Below are positions 32,498-45,968 of a DNA stretch of 64,000 bases, piece by piece. Made by a program: the position numbers and the translations under genes. The notes below the pieces were generated by a model. The model was not told the origin of the DNA, did no database searches, and was given only the letters and a program-made list of their open reading frames with translations. Within the stretch, counting starts at the first letter, position 1. Every line of letters starts with the position of its first letter. The DNA comes from Mesostigma viride (lineage: Eukaryota > Streptophyta > Mesostigmatophyceae > Mesostigmatales > Mesostigmataceae): positions 62,001 through 126,000 of the forward strand of contig RPFO01000117.1 in NCBI GenBank assembly GCA_009746045.1, written 5' to 3'.

Positions 32498-35400
32498 ATG
32501 GCGCCGAAGAACTCGGAAGCTAAGAACAACAATGTCCGTCCCACCCTTCAGCGGGGAGGGGCAGGAAACGGTCGGGGTCGGCCTCCCGCTAACCGGGAGC
32601 CCCCCATTACCACGAGACTGCCTTTCACGGCGTCTCAGAGGAGAATGTCTCCTCGCAGTTCCCCACCGCGGGAGCGTGACGAAAATGTCACCTACCGCAT
32701 GGTGGTGGCGGACAACCCTCGCCGGCAGCGTGAAGCTGTCGCTGCCGAGGAGTCTGCCCCCCAGGGGAACCGGGGCACCGGGACTCGCAACGAGTCCGAG
32801 GTTGCCCCGCACCTCATGCCACCCGCCCCAGGGCGACAGGTGGAAGAGGATTCCTCCTCTATGGAGGAGGGGGAGGCTTCACCCTCTCCTAGGAGAGAGG
32901 TGACCTCCGGCCAGACGAGGTCATCGTCTGGCAATACCTCTGTCGGGAGGGCGCTGGCAGGCATGAGCCTCGGCGCGAACCCGACCCCTGCGTCCCAGGA
33001 CGCAGGTGAGGTTTATGTTGACGGTTGGGGCCAGCTCCCCTTCAAGATCCCGGTGCGTAATGCACCAAATTTTCTGCCTTTCGACGGCTGGCGACTCCGC
33101 CAGCAGAGTACCCTCCCTGGCGGCTTCGTCCTGACCAAGTTCGCGGTTCAGGCGGTGGCGGCCGAGCTCCCGGAGGACGTCCATTGTCGTTTTTCGCATG
33201 TTCAGGTTGCGATTTTGATCCGGCTGTACTTCTTGGCCGTGAGACAAGGAGTAACGGCTCTCGACATGTATTCGGAGGCTCGCCAGGTGGCAGCGGCCAC
33301 GGTGGTGGCCAAGCCACCTCGGCCGGCCGAGGAGATGCCAAGGATGCCACCTGTCGTGCCAGTCGGCTGGGGACCTGCGACGGCATCCCCTGGTTCGGCA
33401 GCGACATCGACTGCGTCGCAGCAGCTGGCTGCAACTGTGTCGCCCCCGGCGTCGGCGGCGACCTTGCCGGCCGCGGCATCCAAGACTGCAGCACCGGTGG
33501 GCGCCCCGTCTTCTCCAGCGGTGGCAGCGACAGCGACAGCGACAGCGACAGCAGCAGCGACAGCGACAGCGGCAGCGACCCCTAGGCGGGCGGAGGGCAA
33601 GCGCCAGCCGCCTCCCCACGACACACCCGCCGCTGAGTCGGCACCGTCGGCATCAGCCGACAACACCAACGCCATCACCACCCACCCCCCACGAAGGCGG
33701 GTGCTTCGGCACCCCCATCGCAGTCCCAAGCCCCCGGCAGGGCCGGCAAGGGACCTGCCACGGCCCAGGCCGTGGCAAGGGATCATCCATCTCCCCCAGG
33801 GGAGGAGGATGTGGCCATGGAGACAGCCGAGGCACGCATCCCTGGGGATGACGTCGTCTCACTCCGTGAGCCAACCCTTTGGCGCGCAGTCCAGCGCTGC
33901 GCCCAGGGTATCCAAGGGGTGGCCAGCGAGAGGCTGGACGACAGGTTGGCTGAACACACCAGCCTGTTGTGTGCGATCATCTATCATTTGCTCGATCAAC
34001 CCTCGATTGAGCCGATGACCAGGAGGATGTGCGAGGCACTCCTGCCCGCCCTGCAGACCTTGCTGCGAGGCAAGAAGATCAGGGTGAACCTGGGCGTGAT
34101 GGTGGAGATGGTGCAGACGTTGCACCGGGTGTGCATGCAGCAAGCAAGTATGTATCTCCCCACTTGGTTGCGTGTACAGACAGGTAGCCAGCAGGGGGGG
34201 ACGTGCAGCAGACAAGCTCATCTAGCAGTGAGGATAGTGATGTTTCTCTCACCCCTACCTTTGAGCAATGGGAAGCAGCTAGGGCACGCAAGAGGCAGGC
34301 ACAGAGTCAGGGTGTGCAGGGGGGCATGGACATGTCATCTTCACCAACACATGTTGTGCAGGCACCTAACCCCCCAGTGCAGCCAGCCACGCGTAGCAGG
34401 CCCTCACAGGTCTCACCTAGCATCCCAAACACTGCCAATGCTGCTACATCCCCAGGCAGGTCTTCCTCTCCCTCTCCCTCTTCACCATCTCAGGATTGGC
34501 CAGTCTATAACGAGCATAGGCCAATTGACAGGATTATGGTGAGGGGGCTGCCAGAGGGGTATACTAGGCAGCAGGGTGCTCAGCTTCTTCTCTCTCTCAA
34601 GCTTGCTAGGGAGGAGCTGAATATCAAGAACTGGTTTGGGGCACTCATGCAGGGTGATTTCTTCCACCAATCCAATCCCTCCATCCAGCACTTGGTATCC
34701 ATATATCAGCAAAGATATCCCAGGTGGCAGGATACACAGGGTAGGGAGCCATGGGAGAATTTTCTGCGTGATCTGCATGAACTGTTGTCTGCTCCCACCA
34801 CTGTTGACATGTACTCTGCGTTTAACTGGGTGAAAACCTATAAGGTAGAAACTCAGAACTATGTAGCAGAGATTAAGAAGTGGGAACTTGCAGTGAAGGC
34901 CCACCCCGAGGTTAGCAAGCTAGATCACAAGTGGCTTGTTCATTCCCTGCTCGAGAAGCTTAACCTTGATCGTAACACCTTTGCCATGATCACCACAGGC
35001 TTGGCCACCCATTGGGAGTCGATGAAAGAGGCTCTCGATTATGTTAAGTTAGCCCTGGGTCCACTGTGTCAGGACTCAGCCCCTCCCCCCTCTACCTCTT
35101 CCCCCCCTGCGGTCAAGCGGGCACGGGGGGAGGAATCAGATGAGGAGGGTAAGGCCAGGAAGGCCAAGGACAAGCGTCCTGTGACGCTAGGGGAGGTGAA
35201 GACTCTTATGAGTCAGTTTGTTAAGAGCCTCAAGGGCAAGGGCAAGGGCAAGGGCAAGGGCAAGGGCAAGGGGCAGGGGAAGGGGAAGGGTAGGTCATCC
35301 CCCCCAGGGGGGAACGCTAACAAGTCTTCTGGGGCTGGGTCCTCCACCCCCAAGAAGGATGTGAAATGTGTGCGTTGTGGGCGTCGTGGACACAGCAAGG

Positions 35401-35624
35401 ACAAGTGCCACAAACACAAGGAGCACCTGGCGCACCTGGAGGTGCTCTGCCACAAGTGCCTGGGACCGCCTCACGGGGACCCCGCCAAGTGCACCAAGGA
35501 GCCGTGGCAGCCCCTCAATGTAAGTCCTCACACCCTCACACGTGTCATGATGAGTCGTGTCCCCTACACCACCCAATATCCAGCTCCACTGCCCAGGCAG
35601 GGACACAGGATGGGAGGATGTTGA
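32498..35624 (+). pseudogene. family B gag, copy 2, two frame breaks
   Basis: Better preserved than copy 1. The first frame is 32498-34018, the second frame contains 33772-34200 (VSLREPTLWRAVQ block), and the third runs 34203-35624 with the conserved capsid block, the (Gly-Lys)n stretch and two zinc knuckles. The breaks fall at a C6 run near 33690 and a G7 run near 34195. Family A reads through the homologous positions in one frame, so these are lesions or one-base undercalls rather than family features. Confidence 0.82.
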
Positions 35625-37907
35625 CAGGATGTCAAGTTAATTCTGTTACCTCTCACTCTCCACCTTCATGCTCAGCTGTCAAGGCTGTAAGCAAGGTTGG
35701 CAAAGTGCTGAAGTATTACACAGAAACCTCTGACAGTGAACCCAGGTTCACCTCCTTGATACCCAAGGTGTCCAGGGTCATGACCCAAGCTCTTAGTAAC
35801 ATCAGTTATGAGGAGCTGGCATTGCAACTGCACTTACTGTATGGTCATGAGACATGTGCAGAGGTGGTAGCAGCTGCATTGGGAGGTACGGCACTCAGGA
35901 AGGCATGTCAGCTGATCAGAAAACACTGTCAGCACTGCCAAATGTATGCACCTAAACCACCCAAGTGGCATGTAGCTACACCACCTAAGTGCAAGGGCAG
36001 AGTGGTCGGGGATGTGTTCCATATTAAGGGACAGCCCTATCTGGCTTTAAAGGACGCATGGTCCAGGTACACAGCAATAGAACCTCTCCCTGGTATGGAC
36101 AAGTCTCAGTTGCATAGAGCTATATTAATAGCACAAGCCAGGTACTACCCAGTAGAAGCACTGCTGTTAGATCAGCAATTTAGTTGCCTTGCTGGGGCAG
36201 AGGGCTGTGAAGCTATAGACCTGGCTGGGCTAGAAGATCATGAGAGACAAGGTATCATTGAGAGGGCAATTAGGTCTATCAAAACCTTGGTAGCCAAAGA
36301 AGGTGAGAACCTGTTAGCTGACAGTGGGTCATACGCTGATAGGGCACTGTGGGCTACTAAGATATGCCAGATACTCAATAGACGACCACTCCTGCAGACA
36401 CCCTATGGTATTATCACACCAGATGGGTTACAGGCTGGGATATACCCACCTGAGGTACTAGCTGTGTACAATGCACAGCGTGCCCACGCTGCCAGCAGAT
36501 TGGCAGCCAAGGATGCCAAGCATCCACGCCCCTCCTTCAAGGAAGGGGACACAGTTCTCTTCTATAAGGAGTCAGGGCTAGGGAAGGTTGGGACATGGTT
36601 AGGCCCAGCCACTATCCTTAAGTTTTCCAGCACAGGCAAGACTGTGCATGTGAAACACAATGACACTGGGCATGTGCACAAGTGCTCACCTCACAGGATT
36701 AAATTGTATTACACTCCACTGTCAGACGTGGCAGAGGAGGAAGAGCTGATGGTCGACAGCTCAGTACAGTTGCCTGGTATATCTGGAGTACCCAGTGAGT
36801 GGTTGTTTGGAACACACACTGGTGAGTGTGATAGCCACAACACATGTGCACCCCAGGTCACCCTCAGTGAGCCTAGCCAGCCACAGCAGGTTAGACCACC
36901 TGTCAACGAGGGCACTAACCAAGAAGGTGGTCAGCAAGACAGCACACCTTCAGCGGTACCAGCTCAACCCATACCTACCGTGTCCAAACATGGGCTAGCA
37001 GAAGCGGTCCGCATACTGCAAGCAGCGCATAGAGCCAAAGCTCACACTGCTGCAGGGTCAGCCAAAGTGAGTAGGGCAGGTCACAGCGACAACAATCCAG
37101 CTCTAGTCGCGGTTGACACCCAAGCTCAGGTTAGCATCATCAGTGCATTGGCTGTACCACACCTAGAGTTAGAGCCTTCCCCTTGGCAACGGGTGGCTGA
37201 TTTCTCTGGGCAGGCTAGCTTGACTGTTAAAGGTCAGGTTACCTTAAACATTCTTGGTATCCCCACACCTTTTCAGGTACTGGAAGGATACACAGGAAAT
37301 GCTTTGTTGGGTGATCCATTTATTTCTTACCCAGGTGTCACCATCTCTTGTGATAGGCTTGAGGTACAGGGCCTGGGTGGGGTGTCACTTGATCATTTTC
37401 AGGTACCACTCCAGACTTTGGTTGACACACAGCCAGCCACTGTCAAATTTGTTGCACCTAAGTATGCACCTGGGCACGAGCCACGTGTGGCAGATTTGGT
37501 GCACAGTCAGAAACTGCACCCCAAAGCATTTGGATTGGGAAAGTATGATGTTGCAAAAATGTCTCCCCTCTCCTATGAACAGATTGTCCAGGACTGTCAA
37601 ACTCAGGAAGGTTTCACTAAGTGGGTTGAAGCTTTTAGAAAGGCTATGGATGAATGGGTGGTTCCAGATCCACGTAGTCCCACCCACACACCTCCAGTCA
37701 CTCCCTTAGAGCGTAAGCCCACCGGGAGCAAGCACCTAAGACTTAAGTTCGTGTGCAAGCACAAGCAAGCAGCAGATGGCTCTGTCATTTTCCATGCTAG
37801 GCCTTGTGTGACTGAGTTTAAGGGATCCACTGATTTGACAGAGGCAGACCTGTATACACCTGGCATTCAGCAAACTTCTCTTAAAATTTTGCTGTCTGTT
37901 TTTCTAG
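35366..37907 (+). pseudogene. family B pol, copy 2, truncated in RT
   Basis: Near-identical to 27261-29803: full integrase and protease-like domains, then the beginning of RT (LYTPGIQQTSLKILLSVFL). Homology ends at TTTTTCTAG (37907). The frame then reads into filler and satellite. RT catalytic boxes and RNase H are lost. Confidence 0.9.
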
Positions 37908-37931
37908 TCCCACCATTTTTTTCTTTCGTAG

Positions 37932-40900
37932 GTGTATGTACATGTGAGTGCAGCCGCCCAAGAGTATGTACATGTGAGTGCCGTCGCCCCTAATTGCGTG
38001 CATTGTGTGTGTAAGTGTGTGTGCAGCAGCCCCTTGCGTGCGTGGTGTATGTACGTGTGTGTGCAGCCGCCCCTTGCGTGCATGGTGTATGTACATGTGA
38101 GTGCCGTTGCCCCTTGCGTGCGCGGTGTATGTACGTGTGTGTGCAGCCGTCCCTTAATTGCGTGCGCGGTGGATGTACATGTGCGGGCAGTTGCCCCTTG
38201 CGTGCGCGGTGTATGTACGTGTGTGTGCAGCCGCCCCTTGCGTGCGCGGTGGATGTACGTGTGTGTGCAGCCACCCCTTTCGTGCGCGGTGTATGTACAT
38301 GTGAGTGCCGTCGCCCCAAGCGTGCATTTTGTGTGTAAGTGTGTGTGCAGCAGCCCCTTGCGTGCGCGGTGTATGTACGTGTGTGTGCAGCCGCCCCGTG
38401 GTTGCGCGGTGGATGTACATGTGAGTGGAGCCGGTCCTTGCGTGCGCGGTGTATGTACGTGTGTGTGCAGCCGCCCCTTGCGTGCGCGGTGTAGGTACGT
38501 ATGTGTGCAGCCGCCCCTTGCGTGCGCGGTGTATGTACGTGTGTGTGCAGCCGCCCCAAGCGTGCGCGGTGTGTGTACATGTGAGTGCAGCTGCCCCAAG
38601 CGTGCGCGGTGTGTGTACATGTGTGTGCAGTTGCCCCTTGCGTGCGCGGTGGATGTACGTGTGTGTGCATGCCGGCAATTGCGTGCATGGTGTGTGTACG
38701 TGTGTGTGCAGCCGCCCCTTGCGTGCGCGGTGTGTGTACATGTGAGTGCCGTCGCCCCAAGCGTGCATTTTGTGTGTAAGTGTGTGTGCAGCCGCCCCTT
38801 GCGTGCGCGGTGTAGGTACGTGTGTGTGCAGCCGCCCCAAGCGTGCGCGGTGTATGTACGTGTGTGTGCAGCCGCCCCAAGCGTGCGCGGTGTGTGTACA
38901 TGTGAGTGCAGCTGCCCCAAGCGTGCGCGGTGTGTGTACATGTGTGTGCAGTTGCACCTTGCGTGCGCGGTGGATGTACGTGTGTGTGCATGCCGGCAAT
39001 TGCGTGCATGGTGTGTGTACGTGTGTGTGCAGCCGCCCCTTGCGTGCGCGGTGTGTGTACGTGTGTGTGCACTCGCCCCTTGCGTGCGCGGTGGATGTAC
39101 ATGTGTGTGCAGCCGCCCCTTGCGTGCATGGTGTATGTCCATGTGTGGGCAGTTGCCCCTTGCGTGCGCGGTGTATGTACATGTTTTTGCACTCGCCCCT
39201 TGCGTGCATGGTGTATGTATGTGTGTGTGCAGCCGCCCCTTGCGTGCGCGGTGGATGTACGTGTGTGTGCAGCCACCCCTTTCGTGCGCGGTGTATGTAC
39301 ATGTGAGTGCCGTCGCCCCAAGCGTGCATTTTGTGTGTAAGTGTGTGTGCAGCAGCCCCTTGCGTGCGCGGTGTATGTACGTGTGTGTGCAGCCGCCCCG
39401 TGGTTGCGCGGTGGATGTACATGTGAGTGGAGCCGGTCCTTGCGTGCGCGGTGTATGTACGTGTGTGTGCAGCCGCCCCTTGCGTGCGCGGTGTAGGTAC
39501 GTATGTGTGCAGCCGCCCCTTGCGTGCGCGGTGTATGTACGTGTGTGTGCAGCCGCCCCAAGCGTGCGCGGTGTGTGTACATGTGAGTGCAGCTGCCCCA
39601 AGCGTGCGCGGTGTGTGTACATGTGTGTGCAGTTGCCCCTTGCGTGCGCGGTGGATGTACGTGTGTGTGCATGCCGGCAATTGCGTGCATGGTGTGTGTA
39701 CGTGTGTGTGCAGCCGCCCCTTGCGTGCGCGGTGTGTGTACATGTGAGTGCCGTCGCCCCAAGCGTGCATTTTGTGTGTAAGTGTGTGTGCAGCCGCCCC
39801 TTGCGTGCGCGGTGTAGGTACGTGTGTGTGCAGCCGCCCCAAGCGTGCGCGGTGTGTGTACGTGTGTGTGCAGCCGCCCCAAGCGTGCGCGGTGTGTGTA
39901 CATGTGAGTGCAGCTGCCCCAAGCGTGCGCGGTGTGTGTACATGTGTGTGCAGTTGCCCCTTGCGTGCGCGGTGGATGTACGTGTGTGTGCATGCCGGCA
40001 ATTGCGTGCATGGTGTGTGTACGTGTGTGTGCAGCCGCCCCTTGCGTGCGCGGTGTGTGTACGTGTGTGTGCACTCGCCCCTTGCGTGCGCGGTGTATGT
40101 ACGTGTGTGTGCAGCCGCCCCTTGCGTGCGCGGTGTAGGTACGTGTGTGTGCAGCCGCCCCAAGCGTGCGCGGTGTATGTATGTGTGTGTGCAGCCGCCC
40201 CTTGCGTGCGCGGTGGATGTACGTGTGTGTGCAGCCACCCCTTTCGTGCGCGGTGTATGTACATGTGAGTGCCGTCGCCCCAAGCGTGCATTTTGTGTGT
40301 AAGTGTGTGTGCAGCAGCCCCTTGCGTGCGCGGTGTATGTACGTGTGTGTGCAGCCGCCCCGTGGTTGCGCGGTGGATGTACATGTGAGTGGAGCCGGTC
40401 CTTGCGTGCGCGGTGTATGTACGTGTGTGTGCAGCCGCCCCTTGCGTGCGTGGTGTGTGTACATGTAAGTGCAGCCGCCCCTTGCGTGCGCGGTGTATGT
40501 ACGTGTGTGTGCAGCCGTCCCTTGCGTGCGCGGTGTGTGTACGTGTGTGTGCAGCCGCCCCTTGCGTGCATGGTGAGTGTAAGTGTGTGTGCAGCCGCCC
40601 CTTGCGTGCGCAGTGTATGTACGTGTGTGTGCAGCCGCCCCTTGCGTGCGCGGTGTGTGTACTGTGTGTGCAGCCGGCCCTTGCGTGCGGTGTGTGTACG
40701 TGTGTGTGCAGCCGCCCCTTGCGTGCGCGGTGTATGTACATGTGTGTGCAGCCGGCCCTTGCGTGCGCGGTGATGTACATGTGTGGGCAGTTGCCCCTTG
40801 CGTGCGCGGTGTATGTACATGTGTTTGCACTCGCCCCTTGCGTGCGCGGTGGATGTATGTGTGTGCAGCCGCCCCTTGCGTGCGGTGTGTGTACGTGTGT

Positions 40901-43707
40901 GTGCAGTCCCCTTGCGTGCGGTGTGTGTACATGTGTGTGCAGCCGCCCCTTGCGTGCATGGTGTGTGTACGTGTGTGTGCAGTTGCCCCTTGCGTGCGCG
41001 GTGTATGTACGTGTGTGTGCAGCCGCCCTTGCGTGCGCGGTGTGTGTACATGTGAGTGCAGCCGCCCCAAGCGTGTGTACATGTGTGTGCAGTTGCCCCT
41101 TGCGTGCGCGGTGGATGTACGTGTGTGTGCATGCCGGCAATTGCGTGCATGGTGTGTGTACGTTTGTGTGCAGCCGCCCCTTGCGTGCGCGGTGTGTGTA
41201 CGTGTGTGTGAATCCTTGTCCTTGCGTGCATGGTGTATGTACATGTGGGTGCAGCCGCCCCTTGCGTGCGCGGTGTATGCCAGTGTGTGTGCATGCCGGC
41301 CCTTGCGTGCATGGTGTGTGTAAGTGTGTGTGCAGCCGCCCCGAGCGTGTGTACATGTGTGTGCAGTTGCCCCTTGCGTGCGCAGTGGATGTACGTGTGT
41401 GTGCATGCCGGCAATTGCATGCATGGTGTGTGTACGTGTGTGTGCAGCCGCCCCTTTCGTGCGCGGTGTGTGTACGTGTGTGTGCACTCGCCCCTTGCGT
41501 GCGCGGTGTATGTACGTGTGTGCAGCCGCCCCTTGCGTGCGCGGTGTATGCCAGTGTGTGTGCATGCCGGCCCTTGCGTGCATGGTGTGTGTAAGTGTGT
41601 GTGCAGCCCCTTGCGTGCATGGTGTATGTACGTGTGTGTGCAGCCGCCCCTTGCGTGCGCGGTGTGTGTACGTATGTGTGCAGCCGCCCCTTGCGTGCGC
41701 GGTGTATGTACGTGTGTGTGCAGCCGCCCCTTGCGTGCGCGGTGTAGGTACGTGTGTGTGCAGCCGCCCCAAGCGTGCGCGGTGTGTGTACATGTGAGTG
41801 CAGCTGCCCCAAGCGTGCGCGGTGTGTGTACGTGTGTGTGCAGTTGCCCCTTGCGTGCGCGGTGGATGTACGTGTGTGTGCATGCCGGCAATTGCGTGCA
41901 TGGTGTGTGTACGTGTGTGTGCAGCCGCCCCTTGCGTGCGCGGTGTGTGTACATGTGTGTGCAGCCGCCCCTTGCGTGCGCGGTGTAGGTACGTGTGTGT
42001 GCAGCCGCCCCAAGCGTGCGCGGTGTGTGTACATGTGTGTGCAGTTGCCCCTTGCGTGCGCGGTGGATGTACGTGTGTGTGCATGCCGGCAATTGCGTGC
42101 ATGGTGTGTGTACGTGTGTGTGCAGCAGCCCCTTGCGTGCGCGGTGTGTGTACATGTGTGTGCCGTCGCCCCTTGCGTGCGTGGTGTAAGTGTGTGTGCA
42201 GCCGCCCCTTGCGTGCGGTGTATGTACGTGTGTGTGCAGCAGCCCCTTGCGTGCGCGGTGTATGTACATGTGTGTGCACTCGCCCCTTGCGTGCATGGTG
42301 CATGTATGTATGTGTGTGTGCAGCCGCCCCTTGCGTGCGCGGTGGATGTACGTGTGTGTGCAGCCACCCCTTTCGTGAGCGGTGTATGTACATGTGAGTG
42401 CCGTCGCCCCAAGCGTGCATTTTGTGTGTAAGTGTGTGTGCAGCAGCCCCTTGCGTGCGCGGTGTATGTACGTGTGTGTGCAGCCGCCCCGTGGTTGCGC
42501 GGTGGATGTACATGTGAGTGGAGCCGGTCCTTGCGTGCGCGGTGTATGTACGTGTGTGTGCAGCCGCCCCTTGCGTGCGTGGTGTGTGTACATGTAAGTG
42601 CAGCCGCCCCTTGCGTGCGCGGTGTATGTACGTGTGTGTGCAGCCGTCCCTTGCGTGCGCGGTGTGTGTACGTGTGTGTGCAGCCGCCCCTCGCGTGCAT
42701 GGTGAGTGTAAGTGTGTGTGCAGCAGCCCCTTGCGTGCATGGTGTGTACGTGTGTGTGCAGTTGCCCCTTGCGTGCGCGGTGTATGTACGTGTGTGTGCA
42801 GCCGGCCCTTGCGTGCGCGGTGTGTGTACATGTGAGTGCAGCCGGCCCTTGCGTGCGCGGTGGATGTACATGTGTGGGCAGTTGCCCCTTGCGTGCGCGG
42901 TGTATGTACATGTGTTTGCACTCGCCCCTTGCGTGCGCGGTGGATGTACATGTGTGTGCAGCCGAACCTTGCGTGCATGGTGTGTGTACCTGTGCGTGAA
43001 GTCGCTCCTTGCGTGCATGGTGTGTGTACGTGTGTGTGCAGCCGCCCCTTGCGTGCGCGGTGTAGGTACGTGTGTGTGCAGCCGCCCCTTGCGTGCGCGG
43101 TGTATGTACGTGTGTGTGCAGCCGGCCCTTGCGTGCATGGTGTGTGTACGTGTGTGTGCAGCCGGCCCTTGCGTGCGCGGTGGATGTACATGTGTGTGCA
43201 GTCGCCCCTTGCGTGCGCGGTGTAGGTACGTATGTGTGCAGCCGCCCCTTGCGTGCGCGGTGTATGTACGTGTGTGTGCAGCCGCCCCGTGGTTGCGCGG
43301 TGTATGTACATGTGTGTGCAGTTGCCCCTTGCGTGCGCGGTGTATGTACGTGTGTGTGCAGCCGGCCCTTGCGTGCGCGGTGGATGTACATGTGAGTGCA
43401 GCCGGCCCTTGCGTGCATGGTGTGTGTACGTGTGTGTGCAGCCGCCCCTTGCGTGCATGGTGTATGTACATGTGAGTGCAGCCGGCCCTTGCGTGCATGG
43501 TGTGTGTACGTGTGTGTGCAGCCGCCCCTTGCGTGCGCGGTGTATGTACGTGTGTGCGCACTCGCCCCTTGCGTGCGCGGTGTATGTACGTGTGTGTGCA
43601 GTTGCCCCTTGCGTGCGCGGTGGATGTACGTGTGTGTGCAGCCGCCCCTTGCGTGCGCGGTGTGTGTACGTGTATGTGCAGCCGCCCCTTGCGTGCATGT
43701 ACATGTG
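37932..43707 (+). repeat. 40-bp minisatellite, block 6 (longest, higher-order repeats)
   Basis: About 5.8 kb. The CCCCGTGGTTG marker units at about 38398 and 39400 are 1,002 bp apart, the same period as in block 5 on the other side of the family B array. Further markers lie near 40360, 42488 and 43286. Irregular short units cluster at 40600-41100. All three minus-strand frames stay open for more than 5 kb because neither the unit nor its variants contain stops on that strand. Confidence 0.96.
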
Positions 43708-43830
43708 TGAAGAAATAAGCAATAGTGAATGAAATAGTAAAAAGAAAATCATTCCAGCATATGTATGTACAAGTTTTTAGTAGTACACTATGACTATCGT
43801 CAAATATAACAATTTTCTATATTTTCATAC
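43708..43830. other. AT-rich spacer between satellite and CA block
   Basis: Unique AT-rich sequence. No ORF, RNA or repeat seen. Confidence 0.5.
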
Positions 43831-45606
43831 ACACACGAACAACACACCCAACACACACACACACTATGTTTGCACCCAAGACACACACCAACACCTAAAA
43901 ACAAGACACCAACACACAAGACAGCCATGCAACACACACCCAACACACACACGCAACACACACATAACACACCTAAGTATAGTTGTTATAACACACAACA
44001 CATAGGTACATCCCGCCCCCCCACACACAACACCAACACATGACAATTAACAGGCCACAACACACACACTGACACACATGCCCCAACACACACACACACA
44101 TGCCCCAACACACACACACATGCCCCAACACTGCACACACAACAACACCCAAACACACACCACACACACAAAAGACACCCAACACACATACCGAAAACAC
44201 GCACACACAACACCTACTAAAAACAAGACACCAACACACAAGACACCCAACACACACCCAACACACACACACACACACAATGTTTGCACCGGTCGGCCCA
44301 CGACACCCACACCCAACACACACATAACACACCTAAGTAACACACAACACACACGTACATCCCCCCCCCCACACACACAACACCAACACATGACAATTAA
44401 CATGCCACAACACACACACATGCCCCAACACACACACACACATGCCCCAACACTGCACACACAACAACACCCAAACACATACCACACACACACAAGACAC
44501 CCAACACACATACCGAAAACACGCACACACAACACCTACCAAAAACACCAAACACACAAGACACCCAACACACACCCAACACACACACACACACAATGTT
44601 TGCACCCACGACACACACACCAACACCTAAAAATAAGACACCAACACACAACACACGTACACGTACATCCCCCCCCCCACAACACCAACAATAACATGCA
44701 AACAACACACACACAACACACCTAAGTCACACACACAACACACACGTACTTTCCCCCCCCCACACCCAACACCAACACACAAGACACTTTGCACACACCC
44801 TACACACACCCACACCCTTTATGAACACATGTACACCCAACACACACACGCAACACACACCTAGGTCGATCACACACAACACACACAAAACACACCTAAG
44901 TCACACACAACACACACGTACACCCCCCCACACAAACCCAATACCAACACACAAGACACTTGGCCCCCCCCCACCCACCCACACACCCACACCCACACCC
45001 ACACCACACATCCAACACACACAACACACACACTACACACTTAAGTCACACACAACACACACATAACACACCTAAGTCACACACAACACACACGTCCATC
45101 CCCCCCTCACACTCAACACCAATACATGACAATTAACATGCACACAACACACACACGCACACGCCCCAACACACACACACACAACATACATACACAGAGC
45201 ACACACACACGCCTCAACACACATACCGAACACACACACACAAGACACCCAACACACATACCGACACACACACACACACACACTATGTTTGCACCCGACA
45301 TACACACACCCAACACCTACTAAAAACAAGAAACCAACACACAAGACACCCTACACACACACAACACACACACACACAACACATATCCAACACAAACAAC
45401 ACACACACCTAAGTCACACACACAACACACCTACTAAGTCACACACACAACACACATGTACCTCCCCCCCCCCACACCCAACATCAACACACAAGACACT
45501 TTGCACACACCCTACACGCCCCCGCACCTTCATGAATGCACCCAACACACACACACAACACACACGCCCCAACACACATACCCAACATTCACACAACACA
45601 CCCAAC
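43831..45606. repeat. CA-rich simple-sequence block
   Basis: Degenerate (CA)n interleaved with CCAACA, CAAGACACC and poly-C runs. Longer modules recur several times, each holding ATGTTTGCACC, CACCTAAGT, CACGTACATCCCCCCCC and GACAATTAACA (about 43865, 44279, 44596 and 45286 for the first). The plus strand is C/A-rich, the opposite bias to the adjoining GT-rich satellite. ORFs here are compositional artefacts. Confidence 0.9.
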
Positions 45607-45801
45607 ATATAAGGGTAAATATGGTTTAGGAGTGTAGGGGTTTAGGGTTTAAGGCCTACCATACACCCGTATGTAAAAATGCAACAACACGCCAAGTCAT
45701 CCGCCACCATGCAAAAATATATAAACACAACTGGTCATCCTCAACAAGAATGCCCATTTTAGTACCTAATCCGCACTTGGCACTTGTCCAGTTTCGTAAG
45801 T

Positions 45802-45815
45802 CCAACGGCCGTTGG
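45802..45815. repeat. CCAACGGCCGTTGG palindrome
   Basis: Perfect 14-bp palindrome downstream of the last clear exon of the transposase-like gene, probably in a further intron or the 3' region. Confidence 0.85.
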
Positions 45816-45968
45816 CTTTGAGAAATTAAGATATGCGACATGCGCCATGCAGCCAAGCTAAAGTATAGGCTGATTGCCCTGTATGTAACATTAGTAAGGT
45901 GAACGACCGTCGACAAAAAAACACATGCGACATACAAACACCAATTTTACACAGTAATGTTTGGAATG

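Larger units (their letters stand above)
23979..37907 (+). mobile_element. tandem family B copia array: LTR-internal-LTR-internal (truncated)
   Basis: The 408-bp LTRs at 23979-24386 and 32080-32487 start AGTTAGCTGAGATACC and end ATCTAACT. Each is followed by TGGATTAGAC and a gag start 10 nt on. The first internal region (24387-32079) has a complete pol. The second (32488-37907) is near-identical but breaks off inside RT, before a ~24-bp filler and satellite. The left target site is CCTTG. No right-hand LTR or duplication survives. Both internal regions carry the same two gag frame breaks, which points to duplication of one element rather than two insertions. Confidence 0.92.

Noticed and set aside
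37904-43752. Giant minus-strand ORFs of 1,754-1,920 codons and similar ORFs in other satellite blocks
   Set aside because: All frames of the 40-bp satellite are open at once; the sequence is a short repeat with no codon signature. Not genes.
43790-45612. His/Thr-rich and Cys/Val-rich ORFs in the CA block
   Set aside because: Products of (CA)n/(GT)n composition, present in several overlapping frames.
45635-45660. Telomere-like GGGGTTTAGGGTTTAAGG
   Set aside because: Only one full TTTAGGG unit; no array, so not a telomere or convincing interstitial telomeric repeat.
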